A stretch of DNA of 64,000 nucleotides, from the NCBI GenBank assembly GCA_023249105.1, contig JAHFDG010000010.1, forward strand, positions 62,001 to 126,000, read 5' to 3'. Positions 57,501-64,000 of the stretch are shown here, one piece after another. Under the pieces are notes generated by a model that did not search any database, was not told the DNA's origin, and worked only from the letters and a program-made list of their open reading frames with translations. Source of the stretch: Candidatus Methanoperedens sp. GTDB lineage: Archaea > Halobacteriota > Methanosarcinia > Methanosarcinales > Methanoperedenaceae. Position 1 is the stretch's first letter; each line of letters starts with the position of its first letter. A program made the position numbers and the translations under genes.

Positions 57501-57660
57501 CCACAGCCTCAGGAATGGTATTGCCTAATAGGGGCTTTACCATGCCGGGAATGGCTGCAATGTCATGCCCGTAAAGTTTGCGTTCAGTCCTGTCAAATGT
57601 AAGTCGGTCGCCGAATTTATCAATAAGATATGCCTGTTGGCCAGCGCTTAATTTAGCCAT
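54571..57660 (-). CDS. FAD-linked oxidase fused to CCG-domain iron-sulfur reductase
   Basis: The 1029-residue fusion has three parts. Residues 1 to about 480 form a GlcD/vanillyl-oxidase FAD domain (TPRGKATSGYGGA near 77, TVGGWLAQGGAGIGSYEYG near 149). Two [4Fe-4S] sites follow, CSQCGYCVDEC near 512 and CTTCELCNLRC near 568, then two CCG domains (ENCCATP, then AHCCGSVLTLLKD and CPCC) like HdrD/GlpC/GlcF. The last 110 residues carry repeated Met-Pro pairs (FPILLPKMMPKVMPVM). This resembles glycolate/D-lactate-type oxidoreductases of archaea that donate electrons to quinone or heterodisulfide. The substrate is unknown. A membrane protein gene is encoded divergently. Confidence 0.88.
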   Translation of the reverse strand: MAKLSAGQQAYLIDKFGDRLTFDRTERKLYGHDIAAIPGMVKPLLGNTIPEAVVQPASEEEVIELVRWANREKIPLTPRGKATSGYGGAIPVKKGVVVDFYRMKDVLAIDRNKQTVTVQPGISWEQLDKKLTKSNLTLRLYPTSYPSSTVGGWLAQGGAGIGSYEYGYFRENVVSARVVLPTGDVRNFTGDDMNLISDAEGTTGLITEATLRIQPHEEVDIISIACPDAHDTQELVKSIIEARLPVWSMVFINPRMAELKNKAPLMEEHGHPREERVLLPVAYILTLAFRTGDSGTIRTALPQLVKMCKAEILSDSIAKEEWEHRFKLMVVKRLGPSLVPAEVIVPLSKLGDVMAEIEKTVNQPVVKEGVIIRNGANGEPEAVILGFIPSDQRKFSYNFVFGLVLTIMKIAEKHGGRPYATGLYFPKKADEVLGKDRVQKLRAFKSEIDQAGIMNPGKVLGGGMLGTALSIASSFEPLIRPLGNAVTTRIGELPQSAIRDIPADIAWYAYSCSQCGYCVDECDQFYGRGWESQSPRGKWYWLREYMEGREEWNQKMVDTILVCTTCELCNLRCSAALPIEPSWMKLRGLLINEEKRMTIPPFEMMTEALRAEGDIWAGYRKDRSLWFPEDLKEKHGAGTKAKNVYFAGCTASFVEKDIGIASVRLLDEAGVDFTYLGSKENCCATPMLVAGKWDVFEETMRKNISAVKASGADTVITSCPACDMMWRHVYPDWAKKLGIEYGITSKHYSEILSGKIKSGEFKFKSSAEKPVTVTFHDSCHMGRVSGIYEPPRNLIKAIPNVTYVEMSHNREKAHCCGSVLTLLKDPPVAADVGEIRLNEAVEAGAEKVLALCPCCQFQLRVSADAKNVPVEVVDLARFAASALGYEFPDPNPEVRAQWAVFEKMIALMTPQGFADLMGTMWPELIDAMPYGMGKMMRVMGKVPGALTLMKPMFPVLFPILLPKMMPKVMPVMLERVGERIPMPAYMAEQMPELMPKVMENLMPHMIDDVVPLVTQPMIDYLSGKGNKKD

Positions 57661-57753
57661 TGTTTAACCCCCGATTCAAACTCATGGATTGAATTATTTT
57701 TGCCTGGTTTAAAGATGCATCTATATTCATATTAGTTTTTCTCCATTCATTGA

Positions 57754-57828
57754 ATTGTCAATAACAGTTTACCATAGTATTGACAATACAATGCATAACC
57801 GTTAATATAAAGATTATGGTTGACAATC
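57754..57828. promoter_or_regulatory. Inverted repeat between two divergent redox genes
   Basis: ATTGTCAATA (57754-57763), 14-base spacer, TATTGACAAT (57778-57787) form a perfect inverted repeat. A third half-site GGTTGACAATC (57818-57828) follows, matching the right arm of the bioB operator plus one base. It could control the FAD oxidoreductase and the membrane gene; the regulator is unknown. Confidence 0.6.
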
Positions 57829-57862
57829 ATTAGTTTGGCAATCTTCCGTAGAGGATGAAAAT

Positions 57863-58273
57863 ATGGTTTTTGGTGTAAAGACTCTCGCAATGGCAAACCT
57901 TGGAATCCAGATATTTCTTATTGTGTTTGTATTCTGTGCAGTATATTTTGTAAAAAAAGGAGACCCTATTAAGCACTGTTCCATGGTAAGAATCGCCGTT
58001 CCTCTACAAGTATTAGCTATAATTGCAGTTATGCTTCCATCATTGCTTGGCTATATCAAATTCGAACCTTTTGGAGTATTGTTTAATGCCGAGCTGCTCA
58101 TACACCATACGCTCGGGCTGCTGGTCATTGCGCTCTGGATTTACATAAACCTGGCATACGGCAACATAATTAGAATGACCCGTAATTTTCGAATATTCAT
58201 GAGAGCCGCGCTGGTCTTGTGGGTCATGGCGCTGGTATTGGGGCTGCATATATACATCAGGCTGTATGAATGA
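57863..58273 (+). CDS. Four-helix membrane protein, DUF420-like
   Basis: The 136-residue protein has hydrophobic helices near 9-30, 44-64, 78-99 and 113-131. Histidines occur at H38, H81-H82 and H129, a spacing that could bind heme b. The pattern resembles DUF420/CtaG-type membrane proteins, but I am not certain. It is divergent from the FAD/CCG oxidoreductase gene, and the shared region holds an inverted repeat, so it may be its membrane partner. The start is near AGAGGATG. Confidence 0.6.
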   Translation: MVFGVKTLAMANLGIQIFLIVFVFCAVYFVKKGDPIKHCSMVRIAVPLQVLAIIAVMLPSLLGYIKFEPFGVLFNAELLIHHTLGLLVIALWIYINLAYGNIIRMTRNFRIFMRAALVLWVMALVLGLHIYIRLYE

Positions 58274-58390
58274 AGACGTCATCTGATGAATAGAAGGGAT
58301 TATTTTATGGATATGAGACTCAAAGAAAAATTTTATGGACTCTGGAAAAGCAGAAAATTGTTTAAATGAGAATCTCAAGTAGGTGGTATC

Positions 58391-58705
58391 ATGGTAACGC
58401 TTGACCCATGTGAACGGCTAAAGACAATTAAGAACCAGTTAATACCTTCAATACTTTCCAGCGCCACTTTAGAAACTGATACTCTGGATATCAAAGCAGC
58501 CATTGAAGAAACCCTGCCTGAACTGGAAATGCAGTGCTACAAACTGGTGGACAGGTGTGAGAATAAATGGCCTGATTGCGGGAAAGAAATCGAGATTTGC
58601 AGCAGGGAGAAGATTAAAGATTTGTTCAAGGATACAAGGGAGAAGCTTGAAAAGATATGGTGGGATAAAGAGAAGATGGCGGGTGAAGGTGGAGAGGGGG
58701 TTTGA
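58391..58705 (+). CDS. Small Cys-containing helical protein, unknown function
   Basis: The 104-residue protein starts after AGTAGGTGG. It is helical (TLDIKAAIEETLPELEMQC, KIKDLFKDTREKLEKIWW), with cysteines at about 7, 49, 56, 62 and 70. The spacing does not match a known cluster motif. It lies between the DUF420-like gene and a repeat, without an operon partner. I do not recognise the family. Confidence 0.5.
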   Translation: MVTLDPCERLKTIKNQLIPSILSSATLETDTLDIKAAIEETLPELEMQCYKLVDRCENKWPDCGKEIEICSREKIKDLFKDTREKLEKIWWDKEKMAGEGGEGV

Positions 58706-58768
58706 GGAGAGGAAAAGCTGGTGGCGGCGCAGGCTGTTGAACTTTAAGGCGCCTAGAAAAAGGAACAC

Positions 58769-58794
58769 CAGATAAACGCGGATTAACGCAGATT
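58769..58794. repeat. Phased CGCAGATNAACGCGGAT repeat
   Basis: CAGATAAACGCGGATTAACGCAGATT contains three units spaced about 11 bases. It is the inverse complement of the element read as coding sequence at 3519-3550. Confidence 0.7.
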
Positions 58795-58821
58795 ATTCTC
58801 TAATGTGAGACTAATCTTTTC

Positions 58822-59307
58822 TTATCCCATCGCAGCAGCAGGAATATGCCATGAAGCTTTGCCTTTGTAAAGGCCGATTTTTTCGAGATCGTTGAGTTTA
58901 TCCTTTAAACCATTGAAATAATCTTCACCATACAATGGCACCCCTTCACGTACAGCATCAAGCGCGGTAAGCCTGAACGACATTAGCATTGTTTCAAACT
59001 CCGCTTCAGTATAACCAAGAGGTTCTATTGGAAGAGATGATGCATTGGCATCGATTAAATCTTTGATCCTTGACAGGAAATCCTGTTCAAAATTGCTGCT
59101 TATTACAATAATGTCAAAATCGCTGACGCCTGTAAAAGTTCCCTTAGCCCTTGAGCCATAGAGAATAATGCAGGCGGGCTTGAACCTCTTTATGACTTCC
59201 GTGCAGTATTCCTGAAGGGCTATCTTTATTGCATCAGGCTCTTTGCGAATTCTTTTATTTTTTTGGCGCATGTCAGCGTCTCCTTTGCTATTTTCAGGGA
59301 AATCCAT
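58822..59307 (-). CDS. MNT nucleotidyltransferase, second copy of the HEPN/MNT operon
   Basis: The 161-residue protein contains IILYGSRAKGTFTGVSDFDIIVIS near 48-71. This is the GSx10DxD motif of minimal nucleotidyltransferases that AMPylate or otherwise modify partners. Residues 1-30 are a basic extension (RQKNKRIRKE). It starts 7 bases after the HEPN gene and is the third gene of an MNT-HEPN-MNT operon. Compared with the 132-residue MNT upstream it is longer and has a larger C-terminal helical part. Two MNTs for one HEPN is unusual. Confidence 0.82.
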   Translation of the reverse strand: MDFPENSKGDADMRQKNKRIRKEPDAIKIALQEYCTEVIKRFKPACIILYGSRAKGTFTGVSDFDIIVISSNFEQDFLSRIKDLIDANASSLPIEPLGYTEAEFETMLMSFRLTALDAVREGVPLYGEDYFNGLKDKLNDLEKIGLYKGKASWHIPAAAMG

Positions 59308-59314
59308 CCATCTT

Positions 59315-59824
59315 CTATCTTAATTCTCTTATGAATTTATGATAATTATATACAAAGAATTGCTCTAATTCTTCTCTTTGTCTGGGTATCATCCTGCCGC
59401 TTTTATCTTCAACGAATTTAAAGCACAATTCCAAAAAATCCATAGATGACCTGCAAAGGTCTCTAACTTCTTTTTCATCGTATTTCCTGTAATGTATCTT
59501 GCCGAACCTGTCAACGCCATATCTTGAAGGTATGTAATAGGATTCAAGTTTATTAACATCAGGCAGCAGCTTCATGAAATCCTTATTCAGGTCTTTAGAT
59601 TCTGGGATTACGAATTTAACAAGATAATCCGTATAGATATGTTCATCCGTGATCAAAATATCAAGGAGCGATAGACATGCTTTTGCTGATTTTTCGGAAG
59701 CCTGCTGGGAGTGGAATATTGCCATAGAGTAAAGCCCCTCTTCCAATGCAGGTTCGATAATGGAGGCATCATTCACCGCATCCAGTAAATATCTGATAGC
59801 CCTTGCTTCTTTAATATCAGACAT
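59315..59824 (-). CDS. HEPN-domain protein of a HEPN/MNT operon
   Basis: The 169-residue helical protein has LYSMAIFHSQQASEKSAKACLSLL near residues 30-53, the typical PF05168-type HEPN start, and YYIPSRYG near 93. The usual catalytic R-x4-6-H is not obvious, so it may be a binding or regulatory HEPN. HEPN/MNT pairs are archaeal and bacterial toxin-antitoxin-like modules in which the MNT can AMPylate the HEPN. Its start overlaps the upstream MNT by 8 bases. Confidence 0.8.
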   Translation of the reverse strand: MSDIKEARAIRYLLDAVNDASIIEPALEEGLYSMAIFHSQQASEKSAKACLSLLDILITDEHIYTDYLVKFVIPESKDLNKDFMKLLPDVNKLESYYIPSRYGVDRFGKIHYRKYDEKEVRDLCRSSMDFLELCFKFVEDKSGRMIPRQREELEQFFVYNYHKFIRELR

Positions 59825-60215
59825 GATAGCCTACTGTATTGCCTTCCGCAATGATGGGTTTTATGTTCTCTACAACATTTTTGCACCTGAGCAGTACATC
59901 AGTTCCATAGAGAAGCCTGCTGGCATGGTATATTTCATAAAGGAAGGGAGAAGAATATTCCAGGTCATCCATGCCAATGAGCAGTATCTCAAGCGGTCTT
60001 TTTATTTTTCCAAGTAGGGAGTATCTTATTCTGGCTATTATATCCATATCTTTTTCAGGATATTCCCTTACTATTACCGCAATGTCGTAATCGCTTCTTT
60101 CGTTCTCTTTTCCTTTTGCGATGCTGCCAAATAGATATATTGCTTCGATGCCGTTTATTTCATTTAATATGGAATTGACTATTTTTTCAAGGTCTATTTT
60201 TTCGTTAGCGTCCAT
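59817..60215 (-). CDS. MNT nucleotidyltransferase, first gene of the HEPN/MNT operon
   Basis: The 132-residue protein has AIYLFGSIAKGKENERSDYDIAVIV near 25-49, the GSx10DxD motif. It is of normal MNT size. A Shine-Dalgarno GAGGT precedes the ATG. It overlaps the HEPN gene by 8 bases, giving the MNT-HEPN pair, and a second MNT follows the HEPN. In such systems the MNT acts as the antitoxin. Confidence 0.85.
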   Translation of the reverse strand: MDANEKIDLEKIVNSILNEINGIEAIYLFGSIAKGKENERSDYDIAVIVREYPEKDMDIIARIRYSLLGKIKRPLEILLIGMDDLEYSSPFLYEIYHASRLLYGTDVLLRCKNVVENIKPIIAEGNTVGYHV

Positions 60216-60330
60216 TATTTTACCTCATTGCAGCGGTAGAAATATGGCATGAAGCCTTAATAATCCAAGAACTCAATAATACCTCTTTTAGACATATTCA
60301 ACGTTCTTTTTAACATCTTCAGCAACATTT

Positions 60331-60864
60331 TTAAATTTTTATCCGCACACTTAGTCCTGAATTCGGGCCTTGGGGTAATCCGAGTACAGTGTCTACACCT
60401 ATATTAATTCTTAAATCATTCAATAACCTTTCTGGATCAATCGTTTTACCAATCATCATTTGGGATTCTGGCCTCGGAGTTGAGACATGTTTTGCTCGAT
60501 ATATCTCGAGAGTGCCTCTTTTATCTTCAATCACCTTGCAGCAAAGTGCTCTGATATAAAATCTGTTAAACTCACCTTCTGCCAATGTTTCGTTGGCAGT
60601 AACTGGAACACTAACAATTTTTATCCCTTGATTAGTTTTTCTTGGCTCAGTTGGGTTTAAGCAATTTTTAGTTTTCAAATTATTTGCGAGTGTAGTCTCA
60701 TTATTTTCCTGAATTGCATTTTTAAGTAATTCAGGATAGTGTTTTTTTCCAGTTTCAGAGAGTCTTGAGCTTAAATATAACCTCTTATTTTTTATGTCTA
60801 ATTCTATTTCATCCAACATTAATTGTCTTGTTTTAGAATCCAAATTTTCAAATTTAAATACCAT
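60331..60864 (-). CDS. Unknown protein downstream of the CBASS genes
   Basis: ATG 60864 is chosen because GGAGG ends 5 bases upstream; TTG 60876 lies over that site. The 177-residue protein has a helical N-terminus (DSKTRQLMLDEIELDI) and a compact C-terminal half with FYIRALCCKVI, PRPESQMMIGKTIDPE and GLPQGPNSGLSVRI segments. I do not recognise it. It lies 47 bases after the Cap15-like gene on the same strand and shares its AT-rich composition, so it may be a third part of the defence operon or a separate accessory gene. Confidence 0.6.
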   Translation of the reverse strand: MVFKFENLDSKTRQLMLDEIELDIKNKRLYLSSRLSETGKKHYPELLKNAIQENNETTLANNLKTKNCLNPTEPRKTNQGIKIVSVPVTANETLAEGEFNRFYIRALCCKVIEDKRGTLEIYRAKHVSTPRPESQMMIGKTIDPERLLNDLRINIGVDTVLGLPQGPNSGLSVRIKI

Positions 60865-60911
60865 TTTAACCTCCAATCTTATTTAAATCATATAATATAT
60901 AATTTATCATA

Positions 60912-61514
60912 TTAAATCTTCTTCTGAAAGCGCTCAAAATGCAGACTACCATAATTCTGCCTATCCCTTCCTGTATAATATTCCCCTTCAAACATTTCAC
61001 CACTTTTAACTAAAGTAAGCCAAGCAGTCCCCCTATGTATATGCATTGTTTTTTTAGCATTAGCTTTCGGTTCATTAAGGTATGCATAGCTAAGGATTAT
61101 TCCCCCAGGATTTTCAGTTGTTAAAGTTGCTATAATGCTATGAGACTCGGAATTCTCTGTTCTAAGTATTATACTGATTCGCGTCCAACTTTGAATTATT
61201 TCTATTCTCGCATCATATTTTGTGCTATGTTCATCAAATGATGAAAGCAAATATCCCTCCCAATTTCCATTCAAATTAGGGAGGTTCACAAGTCCAATTT
61301 TTTGTATAATCGGTATTCTCCACAACCTTCTGTCAAAAATGCTGTAAAACAATCCATAAAATCCCATTACTGAAGGAGCATCGAACCACCAAGGAATGGC
61401 AAGTTGCAACACTCCCAAAGCATTATAGAGAGCCCATGATGCCAATATGCTTACAATCGCCAAAAGGACGGGCACAAGCTTCCTTTCATTTGAGTCAGTG
61501 GCATAATGATGCAT
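60912..61514 (-). CDS. Cap15-like CBASS effector (2TM plus beta-barrel)
   Basis: ATG 61514 lies 5 bases after the CD-NTase stop; TTG 61535 is an alternative. The 200-residue protein has two N-terminal membrane helices (about 13-40 and 43-60), then a beta-rich domain. Key segments are PNLNGNWEGYLLSS, IIQSWTRISIILRTENSESHS, LSYAYLNEP and GEYYTGRDRQNYGSLHF. This matches my memory of the 2TM beta-strand-rich CBASS effector (Pfam S_2TMBeta, Cap15), which senses a cyclic oligonucleotide and disrupts the membrane. The CD-NTase neighbour supports it. Confidence 0.85.
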   Translation of the reverse strand: MHHYATDSNERKLVPVLLAIVSILASWALYNALGVLQLAIPWWFDAPSVMGFYGLFYSIFDRRLWRIPIIQKIGLVNLPNLNGNWEGYLLSSFDEHSTKYDARIEIIQSWTRISIILRTENSESHSIIATLTTENPGGIILSYAYLNEPKANAKKTMHIHRGTAWLTLVKSGEMFEGEYYTGRDRQNYGSLHFERFQKKI

Positions 61515-61519
61515 AGCTT

Positions 61520-62416
61520 TTACCAATTGTTCCAAAGGTTAATCAATGCAGAAATAAATTGTTTAGCTGCATTAATCGACCACTGCTCAGTTGAGTTTCC
61601 GAAGAGTAGTAGTTGTCCATTCTGGCACACAAAATTAGTGAAGTCTGATTTTGCAAGCCAATTGACAACATTACAAAATGTTTCTTGAAAGTTTCTTCCA
61701 AACTCATTGTTTGGAACGTTGTAAATCAAACATTCAATAAAATATGAAGGCGCTAGGCTTTCTTCAATGAGATTGTGTTTAATGAGATAAGTCCGAGCAT
61801 TCTTAAGAACTCGTACAGTCGGTTTATACCAGTCATTGGTGCTGGCATTTTTTTGCACTCCATTATCATAATGCGGTTTAGGAAAATTAATTACAGTGCG
61901 ATTCTCTCTGCGCGTATATAATATGATACCTTCGACATACTGCTCATAACTTAAGTTGAGAATACGTTGGTATTTACGATACTGAAGGCAAACAATAACA
62001 TCAGCAGGTAACCTTCCCGATGCGTCTCCGACTTTCAGGGATTTATTTCCTTCAGATATTTTTGATTCTCCACAGTAAGCCCTCAAAGCTGTGAGAACAT
62101 CAAATCTAAAATTATCCCATGAATAGATAGCAGAATTAGGATATATCTGTTTGAAGAATAAACTTTCATTTATTGGGAGAGCAGATAAATCATAATGAAA
62201 AGTAGAATTTAGTTGAACAACTATATCGACATCACTCTCGCCGTAAATATTGGTATCATTTTTATATGAGCCTTGGAGATATATCTCAAAATTTTTATCT
62301 TTGATCGGAGAACTATTTGCAACCAAAGCATTGCGAATGGATTCATGCGTTGTTTTTGAAGTTACTATAGCTCCTTGATGAGACCAAGTTTCAAATTGTG
62401 ATTCTGGAATTCCCAT
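61520..62416 (-). CDS. CBASS cGAS/DncV-like nucleotidyltransferase (CD-NTase)
   Basis: The 298-residue enzyme would make a cyclic oligonucleotide alarm signal on phage or virus infection. It has the G49-S50 start of the active site in IYLQGSYKN, the acid pair D62 and D64 in ESDVDIVVQL, and a third candidate acid D139 in RLPADVIVCLQYR. The OAS1-like C-terminal helical part contains PTVRVLKNARTYLIK. The length and pattern fit SMODS-type CD-NTases. It is paired with a Cap15-like effector, so this is a minimal two-gene CBASS. It lies 35 bases after the rpa operon on the same strand, perhaps read through from it. Confidence 0.9.
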   Translation of the reverse strand: MGIPESQFETWSHQGAIVTSKTTHESIRNALVANSSPIKDKNFEIYLQGSYKNDTNIYGESDVDIVVQLNSTFHYDLSALPINESLFFKQIYPNSAIYSWDNFRFDVLTALRAYCGESKISEGNKSLKVGDASGRLPADVIVCLQYRKYQRILNLSYEQYVEGIILYTRRENRTVINFPKPHYDNGVQKNASTNDWYKPTVRVLKNARTYLIKHNLIEESLAPSYFIECLIYNVPNNEFGRNFQETFCNVVNWLAKSDFTNFVCQNGQLLLFGNSTEQWSINAAKQFISALINLWNNW

Positions 62417-62451
62417 AGTTTTTCTCTACTTCTTAAAAAATAAGGGCACTC

Positions 62452-63024
62452 CTATCGTGCCCTCACCGACTCCAGCGCCTGCGCCACCATCGCCTTGTAA
62501 GCATCCACATTCGTAGAATAATGCTCCTTCGCCTTCATGGCAGCCGGCTCACTGCCCGCAAGCTTCTCAAGGCGCTTCGCGGTATGCATCGCAGCATCCA
62601 CAACCCATCTGTCCCTTGTAGCCGCATCCACGACATGCATGGACTCAGCCCTGATGGATGTAAGCACATTTCCTTCCTTGGTCGTAAATGTGGTGGGCTT
62701 TCCTATTACAGCAATGAACTCAGGCGGCGTTGTTTTTGCCAATACCTGCGCTGCCTCAGGCTGGTACTGCCCTGCGGTCACAAAGAACGCACCTGTGGGG
62801 TCGACGATGCGCCCGCGCCAGAATTCTGAATCCGTACCTACATCTTCCTTCTCCGTGAGCGTGCCTACGATGAACACGCGGTTGCATTTTGCCCCGGTCG
62901 GGGTGATTAAGTACTGGGGAGAATATTGATCCTGCCCTTCCTTTGCCTGGAGGTTTGATTCCTTAAGCTCTGCTGCGAATATGCGGTGCGCCACTTCCCG
63001 TGTGAAACCATTGTTATCTGCCAT
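62452..63024 (-). CDS. RPA-associated OB-fold protein (COG3390-type)
   Basis: The 190-residue protein has an OB-fold with RVFIVGTLTEKEDVG near 50 and FWRGRIVDPTGAFFVTAGQYQPEA near 68-91. A helical C-terminal half (AAMHTAKRLEKLAG) follows. It is the small partner of the archaeal replication protein A operon and would assist single-strand DNA binding in replication and repair. It starts two bases after the larger RPA gene, so the two are co-translated. A T-rich stretch before the CD-NTase ATG may end the operon. Confidence 0.88.
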   Translation of the reverse strand: MADNNGFTREVAHRIFAAELKESNLQAKEGQDQYSPQYLITPTGAKCNRVFIVGTLTEKEDVGTDSEFWRGRIVDPTGAFFVTAGQYQPEAAQVLAKTTPPEFIAVIGKPTTFTTKEGNVLTSIRAESMHVVDAATRDRWVVDAAMHTAKRLEKLAGSEPAAMKAKEHYSTNVDAYKAMVAQALESVRAR

Positions 63025-63026
63025 GA

Positions 63027-63980
63027 TTACGCCTCCTGTGCGATCGGCGCGGCAGATGCTGCCAGTATCCTCTTAATTTCTTCTTCTATCGGCCTGACAT
63101 CCTGTTTTATTGATTCTACGAGTATGAACCTGTCAAGCTTGGCGCCGCTTACCACAAAATACCTGCCCACAAGCTTGCTCTTTATCATATCGAGCACCAC
63201 AGCCTGGTCAAGAGCCTCTGTCGCCATGTCCTTTGCCTTCTCAAGGGTGATGCCTGTCAGGGCTTCTGTAACTTCCCTGTTCAGCAGGATGTCCTGCACC
63301 TTCTCGCCGTCGTCCATGACCGCTTTGACGCGGAGGTCGTATGTTCCTTCAACCTTCCCGTGTTCGCCGCATGCGCCCTTAACAAGCGCCCTGTTGCATT
63401 CAGGACAGCGCTTGATTAGACCTGAGCCGCTCTGTATATCAACGATTGCGCCGCTGAATTCAGTTGGCGTTGAGCCTACTTCGATATCTTCTGTTATCGG
63501 GATAATCTCGCTCGTCTTATTGAGTTTGATACTGAACTGCCCCTGCCACTCGGAAGTCGCTACATTTTTGAATATGTAGTTCTTACCCTCTTCCACAGCC
63601 GGCAGCGCCGCTTTTACCCATTTCGTGAATTTAATCGTGCCGGACTCGTCTCCAAACAATCCCACCTGCGAGATGGATTCCTGGTTGGCTTCCCACAACT
63701 GGACGATTTTACCACGCACAGTTACCCATTTTCCATCCTCTTTGATATCTGATACCTTTACCTGTGGGGTTTCACGTGGAGCGAAAAATTCACTCTTGGG
63801 AACATTATGTTTCTTTAAGAAAGAGTTTATCACGTTTCTGCGTGCTTCTTCAGGAGGCACCTTGAATTTATTTATCAACTGGTCCAGACTTGATTCTATT
63901 TCACTTGTCTCAACTTTAATGCCCAGTTCCATGAATCGGGCTTCGATTTGTTTTGCTATTTGTTTCATATCTTTCCTCAA
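63027..63980 (-). CDS. Replication protein A, single-strand DNA-binding subunit
   Basis: The 317-residue protein has an N-terminal helical region (KFKVPPEEARRNVINSFLKKH). An OB fold then carries VSDIKEDGKWVTVRGKIVQL near 74 and IKFTKWVKAALP near 112. A zinc-finger-like CPECNRALVKGACGEHG (near 197) follows, then a second nucleic-acid-binding part. This matches archaeal RPA of Methanosarcina type. It protects ssDNA during replication and repair. It is the first gene of the two-gene rpa operon; its promoter lies at the right edge of the window. Confidence 0.92.
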   Translation of the reverse strand: MRKDMKQIAKQIEARFMELGIKVETSEIESSLDQLINKFKVPPEEARRNVINSFLKKHNVPKSEFFAPRETPQVKVSDIKEDGKWVTVRGKIVQLWEANQESISQVGLFGDESGTIKFTKWVKAALPAVEEGKNYIFKNVATSEWQGQFSIKLNKTSEIIPITEDIEVGSTPTEFSGAIVDIQSGSGLIKRCPECNRALVKGACGEHGKVEGTYDLRVKAVMDDGEKVQDILLNREVTEALTGITLEKAKDMATEALDQAVVLDMIKSKLVGRYFVVSGAKLDRFILVESIKQDVRPIEEEIKRILAASAAPIAQEA

Positions 63981-64000
63981 GCCTCTTGTTTGAATTTTTT

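Noticed and set aside
57754-57787. BirA operator
   Set aside because: Arms TTGTCAATA/TATTGACAA lack the inner CC/GG of the operator and no biotin gene is adjacent; kept as an unknown site.
58307-58369. 20-residue ORF MDMRLKEKFYGLWKSRKLFK
   Set aside because: A possible ribosome site exists, but the length and lack of any pattern make chance likely.

Overview
The window looks like chromosome of a methanogen-related archaeon. The best fit is a Methanosarcinales or Methanoperedens-like (ANME-2d) lineage. Archaeal markers are a group II chaperonin (thermosome), two RPA-type single-strand DNA-binding proteins, an archaeal-length PheT, Nob1, a TrmB-family regulator, a JAMM protein and a DUF4143 ATPase. 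A Rieske/cytochrome b complex, a succinate dehydrogenase, an AcnB-type aconitase and both group I (GroEL/ES) and group II chaperonins suggest the respiratory, quinone-using Methanoperedens group. This assignment is inferred from gene content; no database search was run.

Layout. 1-1.4 kb: the end of a Rieske protein and a split cytochrome b. 1.4-15 kb: mostly housekeeping genes (phosphohexomutase, JAMM protein, radical SAM protein, hisH operon, aminotransferase, ferredoxin, aspartate-semialdehyde dehydrogenase, purH, adenine deaminase). 14.5-17.3 kb: a SPASM radical SAM enzyme beside a 56-residue Cys-rich ORF, then a fluoride riboswitch in front of a cation:proton antiporter. 17.4-29 kb: groEL/groES, a divergent ABC exporter with a PrsW-like protease domain, acnB and a thermosome gene. 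29.4-36.5 kb: a nucleotidyltransferase pair, a second radical SAM enzyme, a ferritin-like protein, succinate dehydrogenase and bioY. 37.5-42.2 kb: a complete bioB-W-U-F-D operon. 42.3-46.9 kb: a scrambled accessory stretch with nob1, a partial nob1 copy, intact and decayed toxin-antitoxin genes, and an AT-rich HEPN-like gene. 47-53.3 kb: a TrmB regulator, paired RND/MMPL transporters and pheT. 53.5-58.7 kb: a toxin-antitoxin pair and a very large FAD/iron-sulfur oxidoreductase. 58.8-62.4 kb: a defence island with MNT-HEPN-MNT genes and a CBASS pair (CD-NTase plus Cap15-like effector). 62.4-64 kb: the rpa operon.

How the genes fit together. Biotin synthesis runs from pimelate through BioW and BioF. 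BioU stands in for the absent BioA, followed by BioD and BioB. Matching BirA-type operators (9-nt arms, 13-nt spacer) lie before both bioB and the biotin transporter gene bioY. The two unrelated chaperonins appear to share a TATA-overlapping promoter element with 18 of 20 matching positions. Aconitase, succinate dehydrogenase, the Rieske/cytochrome b complex and the FAD/CCG oxidoreductase point to membrane-linked electron transport.

Many intergenic gaps hold imperfect nested palindromes built from phased 10-12 base units. They contain hairpins with compensatory changes between copies, and one copy is read as coding sequence at the start of the JAMM gene. The most notable signals are the archaeal CBASS operon, the radical SAM/Cys-peptide pair, the fluoride riboswitch, the shared chaperonin promoter and the apparent non-AUG start of purH.
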